A DNA stretch of 64,000 nucleotides from Nymphaea colorata (lineage: Eukaryota; Streptophyta; Magnoliopsida; Nymphaeales; Nymphaeaceae), in the NCBI RefSeq assembly GCF_008831285.2, contig NC_045139.1:35187706-35251705 (forward strand), written 5' to 3'. The notes below the pieces were generated by a model that was not told where the DNA came from, did not search any database, and saw nothing but the letters and a program-made list of their open reading frames with translations. Below are positions 1 to 12,589 of this stretch, piece by piece (position 1 is the stretch's first letter; each line of letters starts with the position of its first letter). Both the position numbers and the translations under genes were made by a program.

Positions 1-1639
1 AAGGCCTGATCATGGTAGTAAATGCTGTTAATCTGAACAGCAGAATATCAAATTGTGAATCTTACTGCGATTGCTGCATTGATGATCAATTTAATGAAGT
101 GAAACACAGTAATGATGTGAAGCACCACCCTCTTTCTTTAACACTCGCCTCATTAATCGCATATTAAACTTTAATGCCCTGGTCACCCCGAAAATGCACC
201 AAAATATAATAGCAATATTAAATGACCTTATAGGAAAACATATATCTATAAGGTCCACGTGTATATATTAGATTTTGATGGAAATCAGCTCGATTATCGA
301 CACTGATCAGGAGATTAACCTGAAAATATAAAACATGTTTTATATTAAATTAATCTTAGCAGAAGGTTGCCAATTTGTTTAAAACATTTTTTAACACGAA
401 TTTAAGAGGACTGGGTTTTATTCCTTATATATATATATATAATATATATAATTTTTATCAAAAAGCGTCAAATCATGTCTTTTTCTTGGACTTTAGGATA
501 TAGATATATGTGTGAGCCGTTGAATTCTGAATATTTGCTTCGTACACCTACTTTTGTGTTGAAATAAGTTGGCAAATTTAATGCCGAGTTCCTTCTAAAT
601 TAATGTCTTAAATCATATAAAAATTACCAAAAGGAATCTCAAAATTACCAAATAACGAGAGTCCATACCCTCCTTACCGTTAAACAACCAATCTATTAAA
701 TTAAAGTGTGAGGGTTAGCTGAACATCATCATCACTTGGATATCTCTAAGAAAACTTGTTCAAACTTTTTCTCCTTCAATTCAAAAATCATTTCGAAAGA
801 GTTGGTGCTGTGTTCCCCAACATAAGATCAACTCTGTGTTTCTCCTTTAAAAAGGCCGATAAAAATATCTGTCGGTCTGTTTAGGAAGGTCCACGCCCTC
901 TCCCCAAGTTGGTCTGGTGCTTGACCTAGCCTACACGCTCACTTTCCTTGTTTTTCCTAGGCCCAGGCTTGAGCCTATGCCTCGCCGACATGTCATGTTT
1001 TTGGTGTGTAAAAACATAAAATTATTCAAAACTTACAAACTTGTACAGTAATTTTACAATTTTTAATTTAAAGTACATAAAAATAAAACTTTTTTTTTTT
1101 AATGTTTACGCAGTATAAAACCCCTAACACCATACCCTTGTGCCTCCAAAGTTCTACTTTATATCGGTCGCCAACCATCCTATCGGATGTTGAACAGGAG
1201 AACGTGAATCAGACATTTTGCAGGGAAGATGAATAAAATCGATTTCTTGAAAATATAAACAGTTTTGGAGTGGAAATTCTGGGGAAGAAAAAGAGCATTT
1301 TGCAGAGGGCAAGTTTGCTTACACAGCTCAACTTGGTACATTCACATATTCAAGTTACTTTATTCAAAATGATCTGCACAACTGTGGTCCTCATGTCCAA
1401 AAAATTATAAGAACAAACACAAGATCATGCCATGCCCAACCCAAGTTATATAGTTATGGAGGTTGGTCATGTACTAGATTAGTTTATATGGCTGCCCTGC
1501 CCTGCACCGCCCACTCCGCGGCACGCACCTCAGCAGGCCCACTGCTAGGGCTGGTCGGGGCGGGGAACACGTGTCTAATGGGAGGGCATGGGGCGGAGGG
1601 AACACACTGTTTCAAAAATAGTCCTTTGTCATACATGCA
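1..1639. other. intergenic, no gene seen
   Basis: AT-rich sequence with a short TA run near 428-450. A GC-rich patch near 1488-1600 yields only an 85-residue open frame of compositional character with no recognisable domain. I see no splice-bounded coding signal or RNA gene. Confidence 0.6.
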
Positions 1640-1925
1640 CCCCGGATTGATGACTCCTTGGTTTCCCCAAGGGACATTTGTTTATGTCAGATATGAGATT
1701 CGAGGTGATTTGAGATTACTGAAGATCTCATGTCCGAGTATTTGAGGTCAGACCCCTTCTCATCGGAACTGAAATATGAGATTTTGTCTCTATACTGATG
1801 ATCTCAAATCTCCCTTTTTGCATACTGGTAAAAATCCACTGTTTGTTTACTCTGTGGGTTACACGTACAAGGGATTTTTAGTTCAGCCTCATGTTTGAAA
1901 TCCAAGACTATCAAACACGCCTATG
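1640..1925. repeat. dispersed GGATTT/GATCTCAAATC repeat, copy 1
   Basis: The segment is built of degenerate direct and inverted versions of words such as GATCTCAAATC and GAGATTTGAGAT, and ends near ACTATCAAACACGCC. The same vocabulary and a similar ACTATCAAACAC end recur near 12.1, 21.7, 30.2, 30.9, 46.7 and 57.7 kb. It resembles an old non-autonomous (MITE-like) family, but no clean terminal repeat or target duplication is visible. Confidence 0.4.
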
Positions 1926-2762
1926 TGACAACTCTCCAAATATGAGTTTCAACAAAAGATTATAACCAACAAGTGCAGCATTTTTTTAAGAAATGATGGT
2001 ACAATAGTCTCATTCTGTGACTATATAAGAAAATTAATTGTACTTATTTTTAAAGCCATCCCTACAGGATTTATCTGAAGTAGTGACAAAAAAATATAAG
2101 AAGTGATTTTTCAATAACTTGTAATGCAGCAGCTGCAGGGATCACTTGTTTGAAAAACCAACCTTTGCTATATAACGGTTGAACGAAATTTTTTATAACA
2201 AAGATATGTTCAATCGTTGCTGGTATAATAAGAAAGCTTAATTGAATTTGGGTTTATTTAGTTTGATGCCTGCTCCAAAGGTGACGTAGAGTGTTAAATG
2301 AATAACAAGAAATCGAAGGTTGAACATGTTTCTGTTATATATCAAAACTTGAGTCTGTTTTCGTTAGATTTTCTCATCTCTGTTTTCGTTAGATTTTCTC
2401 ATTCAGTTAGCAATCTCGATCCTTAGCTGCAAGTTGAAGAGATCCATCGATTAGTAGCTAGTTTCTGGTTTTAAGAAAGCTGAAGCCCCTGCTTTACTCA
2501 TGCCTCATGGGTTCAGAGCTGTGTCGATGCCTAAGATAGAGTCGGTGCACATTCAACTTTAACTAAAGCTTAGTTGAAAATGCAATAATCCGAATGTGAA
2601 TGTGACCTGCTTTTAATGCAAAGTTTTCATTCCAACATTTCTAAAGATATCTATGATCCATATAGAAGCGTCTTGAAGTAAGAAATAGTCATTTAAAGCT
2701 GTCACACAAAGATTAGCCCTTGAAAAAATGAAAGTTCCTTATTCATATTTACTCAATGGAAT

Positions 2763-2957
2763 CAAGGGCAAGTCAAGGGGGACCCTGCATTAGGTCGTGG
2801 CCTAACCTCAAAATTGTTTTTAGAAAAAAATTACATATAAATTTTAAAAAATTTTACTTGTTTTATATAAAAATTTTGAAAAATAATATCTCTATTATCC
2901 ATGTTAAAATTTAAAAACTTTAATTAGCTCTCCTCATAAAAAATTTATGGCTTTGGG
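2763..2957. mobile_element. hAT-type miniature element, family A (old copy)
   Basis: About 195 bp with the family A layout. It begins CAAGGGCAAGTCAAGGG, passes through a GTGGCCTAACCTC block and continues as a run of TTTTAAAAATTTT-like sequence. It matches the better-preserved copies at 34,655-34,849 and 55,316-55,508 in length and order. The ends are degraded and no certain target duplication remains. Confidence 0.5.
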
Positions 2958-3904
2958 CCCAATCAATGGCGTGATGTGGCCTGATCTTCACACGCAGACT
3001 TGAATTGACAACCCAATGACTAGACAATGAAGCACCCACGGCTACGCTTTTGTGCATGATTTTTTGTGCATAGAATGGTTATTGACTAAAATACCTTTAC
3101 TTTATACTCAAAAATAATTTTTTTTGTAAAAACAAAATTAAAAATAAAAAAAATACAAAGACTATGGTGGATATTTTCTTTTTAATAGATTAACAAAATA
3201 TTCTTTCCTTCTTCACGGCGCAGTGTGCGCCTGGTGCTCGTAGCTTCCTCCTATTCCTCTTTCTGCAGTCGACAAGTTGCACTGCCTGGTATGTGACCGG
3301 CCAATTTGCAAGTCGCCATCACTCGACTGCCAATTTACTAACGGAACAATCCTGCGTCGTGGATGTTGTTTTGTTTTGCAATGAAGGGATCATTAGGTGG
3401 GCGAGCGTTTTGGATCTTTCTCAATGGAAGTTTGGCCATGTATAGCAAAACAACAATGGTGAAGATGAGCAAGGGCTTCCACTTGTCTGGTCACGGTGAC
3501 TTTGAACCGGCGTCACTGACTGGTGGGCCGGCGGGAAGCTCACAAGTTTGAAGAGACTTTTACCAGTTGGAAGCCAATCAACGTGCAGTAGCAGACGGCC
3601 GTGGGGGTTTTTCATCGCTTGGATTCTATAGGGGAAAGACGAAGGAAGTTTCTCCAATGGTTGTGTGACGCGGTGTCTTCTTTCTTTCATTTCATTTTCT
3701 CGTACAGATTTGAACCTGTGGTTACAGAACTCTTCAGATCCTCGAGAGAGATACACGCAGAAGAGAATTCGTTATTGAATTCCTTTCCATCCCTTGAAAA
3801 GATAGGAGTAGATGTTACTTCATGACAATGGTCATATGCTCCAAATAATTAACTCTTGATGTTTGACGAAACCGAGTAACTTTCACGTGTAACTCTTCAA
3901 TCAC
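2958..3904. other. intergenic, no gene supported
   Basis: AT-rich sequence followed by a more balanced stretch (3230-3830) with overlapping 60-110 residue frames on both strands. None has a recognisable motif or plausible splice structure, so I annotate no gene. Confidence 0.5.
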
Positions 3905-4300
3905 AATGGGTTGGATTGGATTCGGATTTACTGTTTACCATACTTGATTTTATCGAATGTTTATATAATTGAATTCGAATTTGAATTTGTATAAAAAATA
4001 AGAAAAATCTATCTCATAGTAATCAGAATCCAAGTTTTAACTTCACAATTTAAATCCAATCTAAATCGTACGTACTTTTATTTTCACATTCACATTGAAA
4101 TCCGATTTTTAAATACATGACAACCGAGTCCGAACTATGATACGTTAAAATCCAATGTTCAAAGTATATGAATATTAAATTTAGTTGAAACTCAAGCCAA
4201 ATTTGATGTGATATTTATTTAAAACAAAAAGATGAATCTGTTCAGATGTCATTTCTTAAATCTAAATCGGACAAGATTCCTTGATTGGGTATTCAATATT
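3905..4300. repeat. GAATCCGAATC-rich dispersed repeat, copy 1
   Basis: The segment consists of degenerate repeats of words like GGATTGGATTCGGATT, AATCCAATCTAAATC and GAATTCGAATTTG. Similar segments lie at 5745-6125, 27,990-28,115 and 48,235-48,430. Two of the four copies have a GGGATGT(A/C)AA boundary. It is probably an old non-autonomous element with internal short-period repetition; no terminal structure could be fixed. Confidence 0.45.
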
Positions 4301-5744
4301 TTCTATATATGATTTTTTTTTGAAGCAGTTGGGCGGGATATGTATATCTGATGCTAATCCAATTCATTGACATCCCTGAGCAAACCATGATTACATTGTC
4401 AAGTCATTGGACTCAACATTATTCAACTTGAAATTAAGGTTTAAAGTTCAATTATCCTCCCAATTAGTGAATTAATGGATCTGAAGCAAGTGTCGGCTGG
4501 AATGCAATATTCAAGCAATTATGCATGCATTGCCATATAAGCGTAAAGCATAATAAAAAAGCACATCAACAAATCATGAAGAATTGAATTGAGATCTTCT
4601 GAAGATGAATGAGTGGCAGAATCTGATTGATTGCTCAAGGTGGGAAACATGTGTCACACTCTGTAATAATGGTAGTAGTGGTAGAGATGGTACAGGATGC
4701 TACGGAAGAAGCTAGGTTTTCTGGTTGCCTATCCTTGTTTATTCTACGTTCATGATATGCACGTTTTCATGGATTTGGTCAAATAGTTAAGCTTTTCAGT
4801 ATAATCTGTGCTGCTCATATTCATAAATAATATATTCAACATCTGCCATCAAAATTGGAACCCACTGTTAAAAAGTTCGCTCCAAATTATATTTTTTACT
4901 CTCAAGTACTCAATCCTTCCAACTTAAAAAGTTTCAAACGAGGGAACACATGTAACACAAACAAAACCAGACACACAGACATTTATCTACTGGAAAGGAA
5001 AAAGATACCCTGAAAAGGCCAAAGACTCTTCATTTTTTTTCTTTTTATCTATAGGACCTAGGGCTGCTTCAGAACCTGGGTGGGGAGCGGTTTACGGATC
5101 AACTAAAGGATCATACATTTTTCATTTACAGTCCAAAGGAATAGCGCCCATGAAAATTCAAACTAACAACTGGATTTCTCGTATCCGGCCAGTCCAACAA
5201 TGTTATATCCTTCAAAGCTTTTACATAATAGAAGGAGAATGTGCCAATTTTTGCTCCCCTAGAGACAAGTATTACGTGAATCAATTGAATTCTTCTGACC
5301 ATCATTTGAGGAAAATTGTGCTTGAGGTGTAGGGTTTTGATACCTAGAGGTGTTTTTGCTGACAACAAAAATGCATGTATATTGTTACTTTTTTTTACCT
5401 TAACATTTTTACACGCAAATAAATATATGAATAGTCAAATATATATTTTATAAGAAAAAATATTATATATCGTAAAACAAAGAACTATATATAGGATTTG
5501 ATTTGCGAAACAAGAACTTGAGAAAAAATAGCTCTCGTGCCAAAGCAGCTATACCCTTTTTATTAAAAAAAAGAGGGCAAATCTAAGAACTGGCTCTTTC
5601 TTCCCGACAAGAACTGGTACTTTCTACTTCAAGATGGCACGCCCAAAATTGACTCTTCTAGAGAAAAAGGTCTAGGTATGTCTACAAACTTTGAGTACTT
5701 ACTCCTAAATGGGAGTACCCACACGATAGCTCTATTCGGGATGT
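4301..5744. other. intergenic, no gene seen
   Basis: AT-rich sequence with no recognisable coding, RNA or mobile-element structure. The mirror-image open frames at 5126-5368 are short and carry no motif. Confidence 0.5.
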
Positions 5745-6125
5745 CAACTCATCGAATTCAAATCATATATATACTTTAGCATGTCTGTTTTTTTGGATAT
5801 GTATATATTCCAATTCGAATTTATATTTCAATGTAGATGAAGAGAAACTTATACGAATCTGAAAGCCAAATTCATAATATGAATCCAATCTGATCTAAAT
5901 CCAATTTTTAGATTACCATCTGAATTTGAATCTAATTTTTGAATTGATTTAACCATATTACAGACATTACGAATGAGATATCTATTTAAAACTATATCCT
6001 ATCTAAATCTGAATCCGAATCCGGTCAATCATTTTTTATATCCGAGTCTCATTTGAATTCTTGATTGAACGTTAATTTGTTTCATGTCCTATTTTTCTGT
6101 ATGGTTCAATCAGATATCAAATCTA
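5745..6125. repeat. GAATCCGAATC-rich dispersed repeat, copy 2
   Basis: It begins near CGGGATGTCAACTCATCGAATTC. It then continues as degenerate GAATCCAATCTGATCTAAATCCAA-like repeats and ends near CTTGATTGAACG. It shares its vocabulary and starting motif with the other members of this family in the window. Confidence 0.45.
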
Positions 6126-6974
6126 AACCAGATTTCTTGCATCCTTAAGCTCTACAACATCATCTAATACAGCACCTAATTAAGTATGATCGCAATCTCC
6201 ACTCTGTGATATATATGATTTCCTTACGTGCAGCAAATACCAACTTCTCATTTTCTCCCGACCACAAAATTGTTGATCAATTTAGTTTGGTAGATACTCT
6301 GATGAAAAAAGATTACTTACCAAACAATAGTTTCTGGTTTGCATGCAGGAGGAAGATAAAGGGTGTCAAAAATTATTGGATCATAATCAATTATCGAGAT
6401 ATCATGATATCACCAAAAAGTTGTAAAAAAAAAAGAAGAAACAAAAACATAATTGTTACTAAAAGTGAAATTAATATAACTTCTTTTCACGTAAAAAGCC
6501 TTTAGACAAACCCAGAATATGTGTGTATATAGAGTCAGTCAAAGAGAGAAATAAAGGGGATAAAGTTTAGCTCGGTTTTGAAGAATCGGTAGAAGCATCG
6601 AGCGAGCGAGAGACCAGACGAGACGCGGACTACGTGCTTTTCACTATGTGTGGGGTCCAGGGCTTGGTGGGGCCCAGCAATTTGTCGTTCTTCCTTACAT
6701 CTGTTATATGACAAAAGGAAGTTGATATGACGCGACCGGAGGGATAGGAATTAGTCGTGGTGGTGATGGCGGTGGGCCCCGCCGTCGTCTGCCTTTTCCG
6801 GTGCACCCGAGCCTGGCGTAAAGGTGCATGTTTACGTGGGTGTTCGGGTAAGAAAGAGTGTGCTACCATTTTTTGTTCTTCTCTCTTCGTTTGTACGGAC
6901 AAATTTTTTTCAACTTGTACATTTATGGTTTTGTCTTCTTTTTAATGTTTATTTAGGGAAAGCCGCTAAGCCAT
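6126..6974. other. intergenic, no gene supported
   Basis: AT-rich then GC-richer sequence (6590-6830) with overlapping small frames on both strands. The GC-richer part resembles plant promoter or leader sequence in composition, but I find no convincing TATA box or coding exon attached to it. Confidence 0.4.
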
Positions 6975-7065
6975 GTGTCATGTTCTGCAGCGACTATGAG
7001 ATTCGAACCTCAAATCTTTGATGTGAACTGTCTTATCGCTTAGTTGTGCTATGGCACAAAATTTT
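6975..7065 (-). repeat. tRNA-derived relic (SINE head or tRNA pseudogene)
   Basis: Read on the minus strand it contains GGTTCGAATCTC, a near-perfect Pol III B box and T-loop. About 35 nt upstream is TAGCACAACTAAGCG, a degraded A box and D-arm. Spacing fits a tRNA-derived head. Acceptor and anticodon stems do not fold convincingly, so it is not called a functional tRNA gene. Confidence 0.45.
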
Positions 7066-7542
7066 TAAAGGGAAAGTAGTAGTAAATCTTTGAGATTGGA
7101 TTTTGTTAAATTGTTGCGGTGGATAATATTACTTGAGCAACATATAATCCAGAGTATTCAATTACCTCGCATTTTAGATTCACTGAATATAACATGCTTT
7201 TGTTGATGTAATGAAATATTTATGAAAAATTCTTGGCTTATCAAATTGTAGATCTTATTTAACAATTGAGATTTATGGTTCTTATATACAACAACAACAG
7301 GTATAGCTCTTACCGTCGCTAATAAGACCTCCAGCCATTACCTATGATATTACTGACGACGACTTTCAACCTAATGGATAATTAAGACCAGCCATTGCCA
7401 TTTGCATGCTGCATTGAGTTGCTGCAAGGACGAGAACCGTTGTCAATAGTCTTATTGTACTATTGGCGATGGTTCCAGCCGCAGTCACATTGGAAACGAC
7501 TACGACCATTGCCAATGGTAATGTTAGTAGTCAGTTCCAGCC

Positions 7543-7545
<3 letters not shown>
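7066..7545. other. intergenic, nothing identified
   Basis: AT-rich sequence preceding a TA microsatellite. Short CCATTGCCA and ACGACCATT-like words recur (7330-7520), suggesting local duplication, but no gene is seen. Confidence 0.4.

Positions 7546-7615
<70 letters not shown>
7546..7615. repeat. (TA)35 microsatellite
   Basis: Uninterrupted alternating TA over 70 bp. Confidence 0.98.
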
Positions 7616-7618
<3 letters not shown>

Positions 7619-8034
7619 CAAATATTATAAAAAGGAAGTACTTAAGACCAAAAATTGAAAAATAAATGTGTCTGATCATGCTACAAACTATACAAAATCA
7701 CATAAAGACCCAAAAAGTCTACAAAAACTGTCACAACATTGACTACTCATGTCTAAGTTCTAAGTGCACCTCAAACCAGGACACCATCCACAAAGTCTAA
7801 ATTGATCTCTTGCTTCACCACATCTTCTTAGTCACCCAGACAAACCATGCCTTGGGTCAGTTTGCCCGCAAAAGTCTGCGGAGATCCACCATCAACACTA
7901 AATCTGCTGAAGATGCCATATCCCTTATTTGCAAATCCGATACTTCTAGAAGCTTACTGGTCCAACAGTTAACCCCTTTTAATGCTACATTCTGGTGCAA
8001 GTCCAGATATATACTGACTACATGAATTGCTATT
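7616..8034. other. intergenic, possible 3' flank of the remnant at 8.04-8.46 kb
   Basis: Read on the minus strand this follows the coding remnant below and is AT-rich, like a 3' untranslated region. It has no independent feature that I can support. Confidence 0.3.
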
Positions 8035-8036
8035 CA

Positions 8037-8460
8037 TCACGGGAACAGGGTTAGGAACCTGCAGCTCTGCAAGCTAGTGATGTTCTCAGCCAAGACCGAG
8101 CAGAATGACACTGCAGTTGACATAGTAATAGGTATTGGATAGCAACTAAGGAAACCAGCACTACTCTTTAAGTCACCATCTGATACCTGCTTCATTCCAA
8201 CTGTTCTGTTGCCTGCAGAAGAAGAAATCCTGGTATAGTCAACAATTGAGTTACCATTGAAACTTTGGTTGCGCTGATTATCAACGGAAATGTTTGTTTG
8301 TGCATAAGGTTTTGGCAAGTTGGACTGGGGCTTCATTAAAGGCTGAGCAAAGTTGAAGTGTATACTGGTCAGCTGGTGGGATTATGAAACTTACAGGGTG
8401 ACGACCAAGAATCTCTGCATGAAACGCAGCGAAAGTCGGGTATATGGGACCTGGAATTGT
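8037..8460 (-). pseudogene. unidentified coding remnant, minus strand
   Basis: On the minus strand two overlapping frames show protein-like, non-repetitive composition. One runs through about 8460-8290 and includes residues LGRHPVSFIIPPADQYTLQL. The other is a 99-residue frame (8336-8037) rich in Ser, Asn and Gln. The switch of frame near 8300-8340 could be a frameshift in a decayed gene or an exon boundary. I do not recognise the family. It may be a relic of a host gene or of a transposon-captured exon; I assign no function. Confidence 0.3.
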
Positions 8461-8639
8461 TGTTCACCTAAAAGTTAACCGGCATTAAATGTCTGGCATT
8501 CTAATATCCGGTATTTTAAAACCACGTTTTCAAATGTTGCCTTGATAAGAGAAGAAGAAATGGGCACCTGCAGAAAATTTCATGGTTCTTCTATATAGTC
8601 AAGTGTCAACAAAAAGAAATGACATTGTGAGATTGATAA

Positions 8640-9370
8640 GAGATATTGGGAAAACAGATGCTACCCGATATGCAAAGTGGTGCAGCGATCTAGCGAGATG
8701 CAAAACAGGTTGCTTACGTATGATAAGCTGAAACAGTATGGTATCTGTGTTGTTTACAGATTTGCCCTTTGTGTGAGAGATTTAGAGTCTCATTCTCTTC
8801 TGGTCACTGCTTGTTCAACAACTAAAGAGGTATGCCACCATGTAGGCGCATTTTTTTGTTGTGGAAATTAAGTTGAATGAGAGAGTTTTGGAGTTGTGAA
8901 AATGGTGGATGAAATTTAGATTCAGGGCTCAATGGATTAAAAAATATTGGCTTCTGCTGCTGTCTTTGGCATTGTGGTGCATATGGAAGTGCAGGAATGC
9001 TCGAATGCATGATACACAAGAAAGGATTAGTAAAATTTTTTGAAAAACCTTTTTCTTAGCGATTCCTGGCATAGATGGCATTATAATGAGATGTCTTTGT
9101 GCTTGGCCACAGGATTGAGGTCAGATCCATGGCCATCGTTTACAGGGCAAGGCTGGAAGAGTATATCTATTTGTATCTGCAGGAAAAAACGCACATAAAA
9201 TTGTAGTTGCCGTTCACTCGGAATCTCGGATATAACTGGATATATGTTTGCAGCAACGATTTGGAGAAGGGGCAGAATTAGAGATGGAGTCAGAGGAAAT
9301 AATTTTCGATCTACTGAGGCGTTTCATGAATGTTAGAGCCTTAGAAGAGATATTCTTCTGATCGGAGGGT
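8640..9370 (+). pseudogene. LINE C-terminal fragment (zf-RVT region), decayed
   Basis: The plus-strand translation near 8680-8860 resembles the cysteine-rich zf-RVT region at the end of plant LINE reverse transcriptases: a TYDKLKQYGI-like stretch, then CxxC- and SH-type residues, then an ACSTTKEV stretch. Downstream, near 8935-9010, is a tryptophan-rich LSLALWCIWKCRNAR stretch, typical of the LINE C terminus, and near 9240-9290 an ATIWRRGR stretch. Stops and frame changes interrupt it, and no reverse transcriptase core lies upstream. It is a separate and older insertion than the LINE at 13 kb. Confidence 0.6.
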
Positions 9371-9805
9371 CCTAGAAACGGACAAATAGATTGAAGAAGA
9401 TGTGCAAGGATCATTCTTATAATAATGATTTTGGGGTTTTTGAATTGAGAGAAGGCAATGTAAGGCTGAAAGTTATCAGAATAGGCCCTGAGTAATTGTT
9501 AAGCTGCTGATTATTAGAATGTATACATTCTGTCAGAGAATGGAGTCATCTTCCTGTGTCTTGATATTATGCACAAAAGTTGTATTACGTATTCTGCTAG
9601 CAGCTTGTAAATAGCCTGTATTTGTTGATTCGTGTCTACTAAAATTTGGAGGAATAACCTTCGGTAGGGCTGGATAGGAAAGTAATCAGCCGCTCTGACT
9701 CAAGTTGCATGCAAAACAGAAAACCCCAAACAACATATCTGTTGTTAATTTGAAGATGAAATTATAACATCGTTTTTTTGTCCTTGTTATAGGTTTAGTT
9801 CATGC
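9371..9805. other. intergenic, possible LTR fragment
   Basis: A stretch beginning TGTTAAGCTGCTG near 9497, with a CTTGTAAATAGCCTGT motif near 9604, looks like a plant LTR. I could not find a matching partner, primer site or target duplication, so no element is called. Confidence 0.25.
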
Positions 9806-9827
9806 CTCTCTCTCTCTCTCTCTCTCT

Positions 9828-9882
<55 letters not shown>
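9806..9882. repeat. compound microsatellite (CT)n(CA)n(TA)n
   Basis: Three dinucleotide tracts abut without spacer: CT at 9806-9828, CA at 9829-9862 and TA at about 9863-9882. Confidence 0.97.
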
Positions 9883-12044
9883 AGGATTGAAATTTCATGT
9901 ATTGCAGGTGACTAAAAATAAAAAGTTTGTCATTGAAAGAATTATAAACTGTTACTGACAGTCTAAAAGCACCAAAAATCATTGTTTTACCATAAAATGT
10001 AGTTAATCCTCATGTGGCGAGTGTTTATTAAGGATCAATTTTTAATTTTTAGTCACCCAATATTTTTTAACTTATCTATGTATACAAGCGCATTTCCTAT
10101 GTAGGTTGCTTTTAGCACAATTGTCCTTCCTTTTAGGTTCTGATTTCCTCAATCAATGCAGAGACAGATTTCTTTACTCATTTGATGGCCGAAGTGGAGA
10201 GGATTTTAACTTAATGGGTGTAGGAATACTGAGGAGGTGTAAGCTTATATATCTTACATCAACTGATATAATCACCGGTAATGCCAGTGTATGGCGTCCT
10301 TCAATCCACTCGGATCTCCCATACATCAAAAGAAGAAAAAAAAAATCCAGTTAATTTAGGCTTGGTAGTTAAATTTTCAAAAAAAGTTAAAAGTATAATT
10401 GTATAAAAGTTGAAACCAGTGTATTTAGCCATATGATCAATAAAAAAACGCATGATGGTTAACGAGGAAAGCATTGATTTAGGCAATCAGGTAGACGGAC
10501 CTCACTAATATCAGGCAACGAGATCCGGATATATTCATCAGAAAGCACCCTTTGCACTAAGTTGCACAAATTACAAAAGGTCCAGAATTCAAAATCCAGA
10601 TAGGAAATTTGATTTACCAAATCTTTCTAAATGAAGCAGTGAATCGATTCGATCCGATGTCTAAAAGTTATTTCACTGACTGAGACGCCTGCAAACAGGA
10701 TTCCAAGCCATGATTAAGAAATTAACCAGCCTTAAAGGGTGCTCAACGTTGACATTCACCAACATATTGTAGGAAGAAGATATAGGGCGTGTTTGAAAGC
10801 AAACATGGTAATGGACAAAGGAAAATTCAAAGTTTCTTTCACCAATGAAGCCTCCGTCCACTTGCATTTGAACAGTCTTTTAACCGGTATGTTCCTCAAC
10901 TTTCCGATTTTGAGGACACAGATTGAAATGTTTTATTGATTAACTGACGGGTTTTAAATGGCGAGGTCGTTGTGGGTATTTCTCGTCAAAGCTAAAGATC
11001 TTAGAAAAAGTTATGCCACTTTTTAAGAAAAGAACAAATCCTAAAAATTGGGGAAGGGTAATATAAATGAAAAACTTGGAAGAAAACATAAAAGAATAAC
11101 TTGATCAATTGATGTTTTAGTATTGATGAAAATGAAAATAACAACTTAACTTTAAAGTAAAAATAGTATAAAAGTAACGAGAAACAATGCTAGAAAAGTG
11201 CAGAAAAAAACTCAAAAATTCACTTTGGACTTAAAAAAAGGGGAAAAATAGGGATTTTAGACGGTTTTTTTTGTGACCAACTGCATGTTGCAAAATTGTT
11301 TATGTGGTATTGGCTCTTAGTTTTATACAAAGTGCAATTATATATCAGATCTTACTTCTTCAGTTAATCAGAATTGACGAGCTTAAATCATGAATGTTTT
11401 AAGAGTGTAGGTCATGCAACTACGGCTGGCTCCATAGAATAGAGACAAATCTAAGACTAATGGTGGCAACATATTTCAAACTTTTCACTGAAGCACGCCA
11501 CTTTTTTTATCATGGAAATCGATATGGTTTATAAATGTAGCGATTGTTTTAACCTTGCGTCAGTGTACCACACCAGCTCTTTAATTAGAAGAGCTCAAAA
11601 TAATATTATGATGACTATAAAATTATATCGGATACCCACACCAAACCCGGGCTTGTGACTTCCTCAAAATCTTGGTTCTGCCGCTGCCTTTTAGCCTGAT
11701 TGCTTTCTGCTCTGAGACATATTTTTGCATCTTCTCCATTGATTTCTCCTTGGGAATTATCGCCTTTAAGCGATGGAGTTGTTTAGGACATATGACGATA
11801 GTTTACGCCAGTACCTATGGCCACACCAGATATGGATGAAAACCAGCTGCCATCAATTTATATTGAAAGTTTTGTAATATATGGCATACTGCTAAATGAA
11901 GGTAGTGCCATATGAAACTTGTGGCTTCATGTGAAGATACTATGTCACCTATAAATACTGCATGGAGAGCGCCTTGCCGTGTTTGATAGATCCAAGGCTG
12001 GTTTAAAAGGTGTGCCACGTATGATCCCAACTTTAGACAAGGGA
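9883..12044. other. intergenic, no gene seen
   Basis: About 2.2 kb of AT-rich sequence. The open frames (60-82 residues) have no motifs and are frequently mirrored on the opposite strand. The stretch near 11,630-11,700 carries words like those at hAT-type element ends, without a paired terminus. Confidence 0.5.
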
Positions 12045-12330
12045 CATTTGATCAATCCGGATTAAGAATCATGGACCTGATGTGGATTTGACGTGGCATG
12101 CTTTGCATTTTAAAAATCTTGGATTTAAAATCCCAAGGGGGAGGTTGGAGGGGAATGGTGCTCACATCCTTAGGATCTCAAGTCCAATGCTATCAATCCT
12201 CCATATGGAATCTCAATAGCATGGATCTCAAATCCATGTTATATAGAAAAAACATTGGATTTCAAAACAGATGGAGAGGTCTGACCTTAAGATCACCAAT
12301 GATCTCAGATCTACGATGAACATACAAAAA
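12045..12330. repeat. dispersed GGATTT/GATCTCAAATC repeat, copy 2
   Basis: The segment has repeated words such as CTTGGATTTAAAATC, GGATCTCAAATCCATG and GATCTCAGATC, alternately direct and inverted. It matches the family described at 1640-1925. Confidence 0.4.
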
Positions 12331-12589
12331 AAGATTTTTTTTTTTTTTGGTTTCTCACTCTTTCTCAAACAAGCCCTAGATGAAGTTCAACATAAATGAT
12401 GCATCTTCTTTAGATGCAATGGAGCCCCAACCACCAAGCCTCGTGAAGCCAGCAAGAAAAAGAGGAAAAAAAAACACTCAATGAACAAATGAAACTTATT
12501 GAGGGTCTTCGGTTCGACACCCTTTCACATTTATTTCTGGCTGTCCGACTGATGATATTTATAAAATGGGGCCATTGATCAACCGAGTC

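Noticed and set aside
6975-7065. Functional tRNA gene on the minus strand
   Set aside because: The B box is good, but the acceptor and anticodon stems do not pair; kept only as a tRNA-derived relic.
9497-9700. Possible solo LTR starting TGTTAAGCTGCTG
   Set aside because: No partner, primer site, polypurine tract or target duplication could be found.
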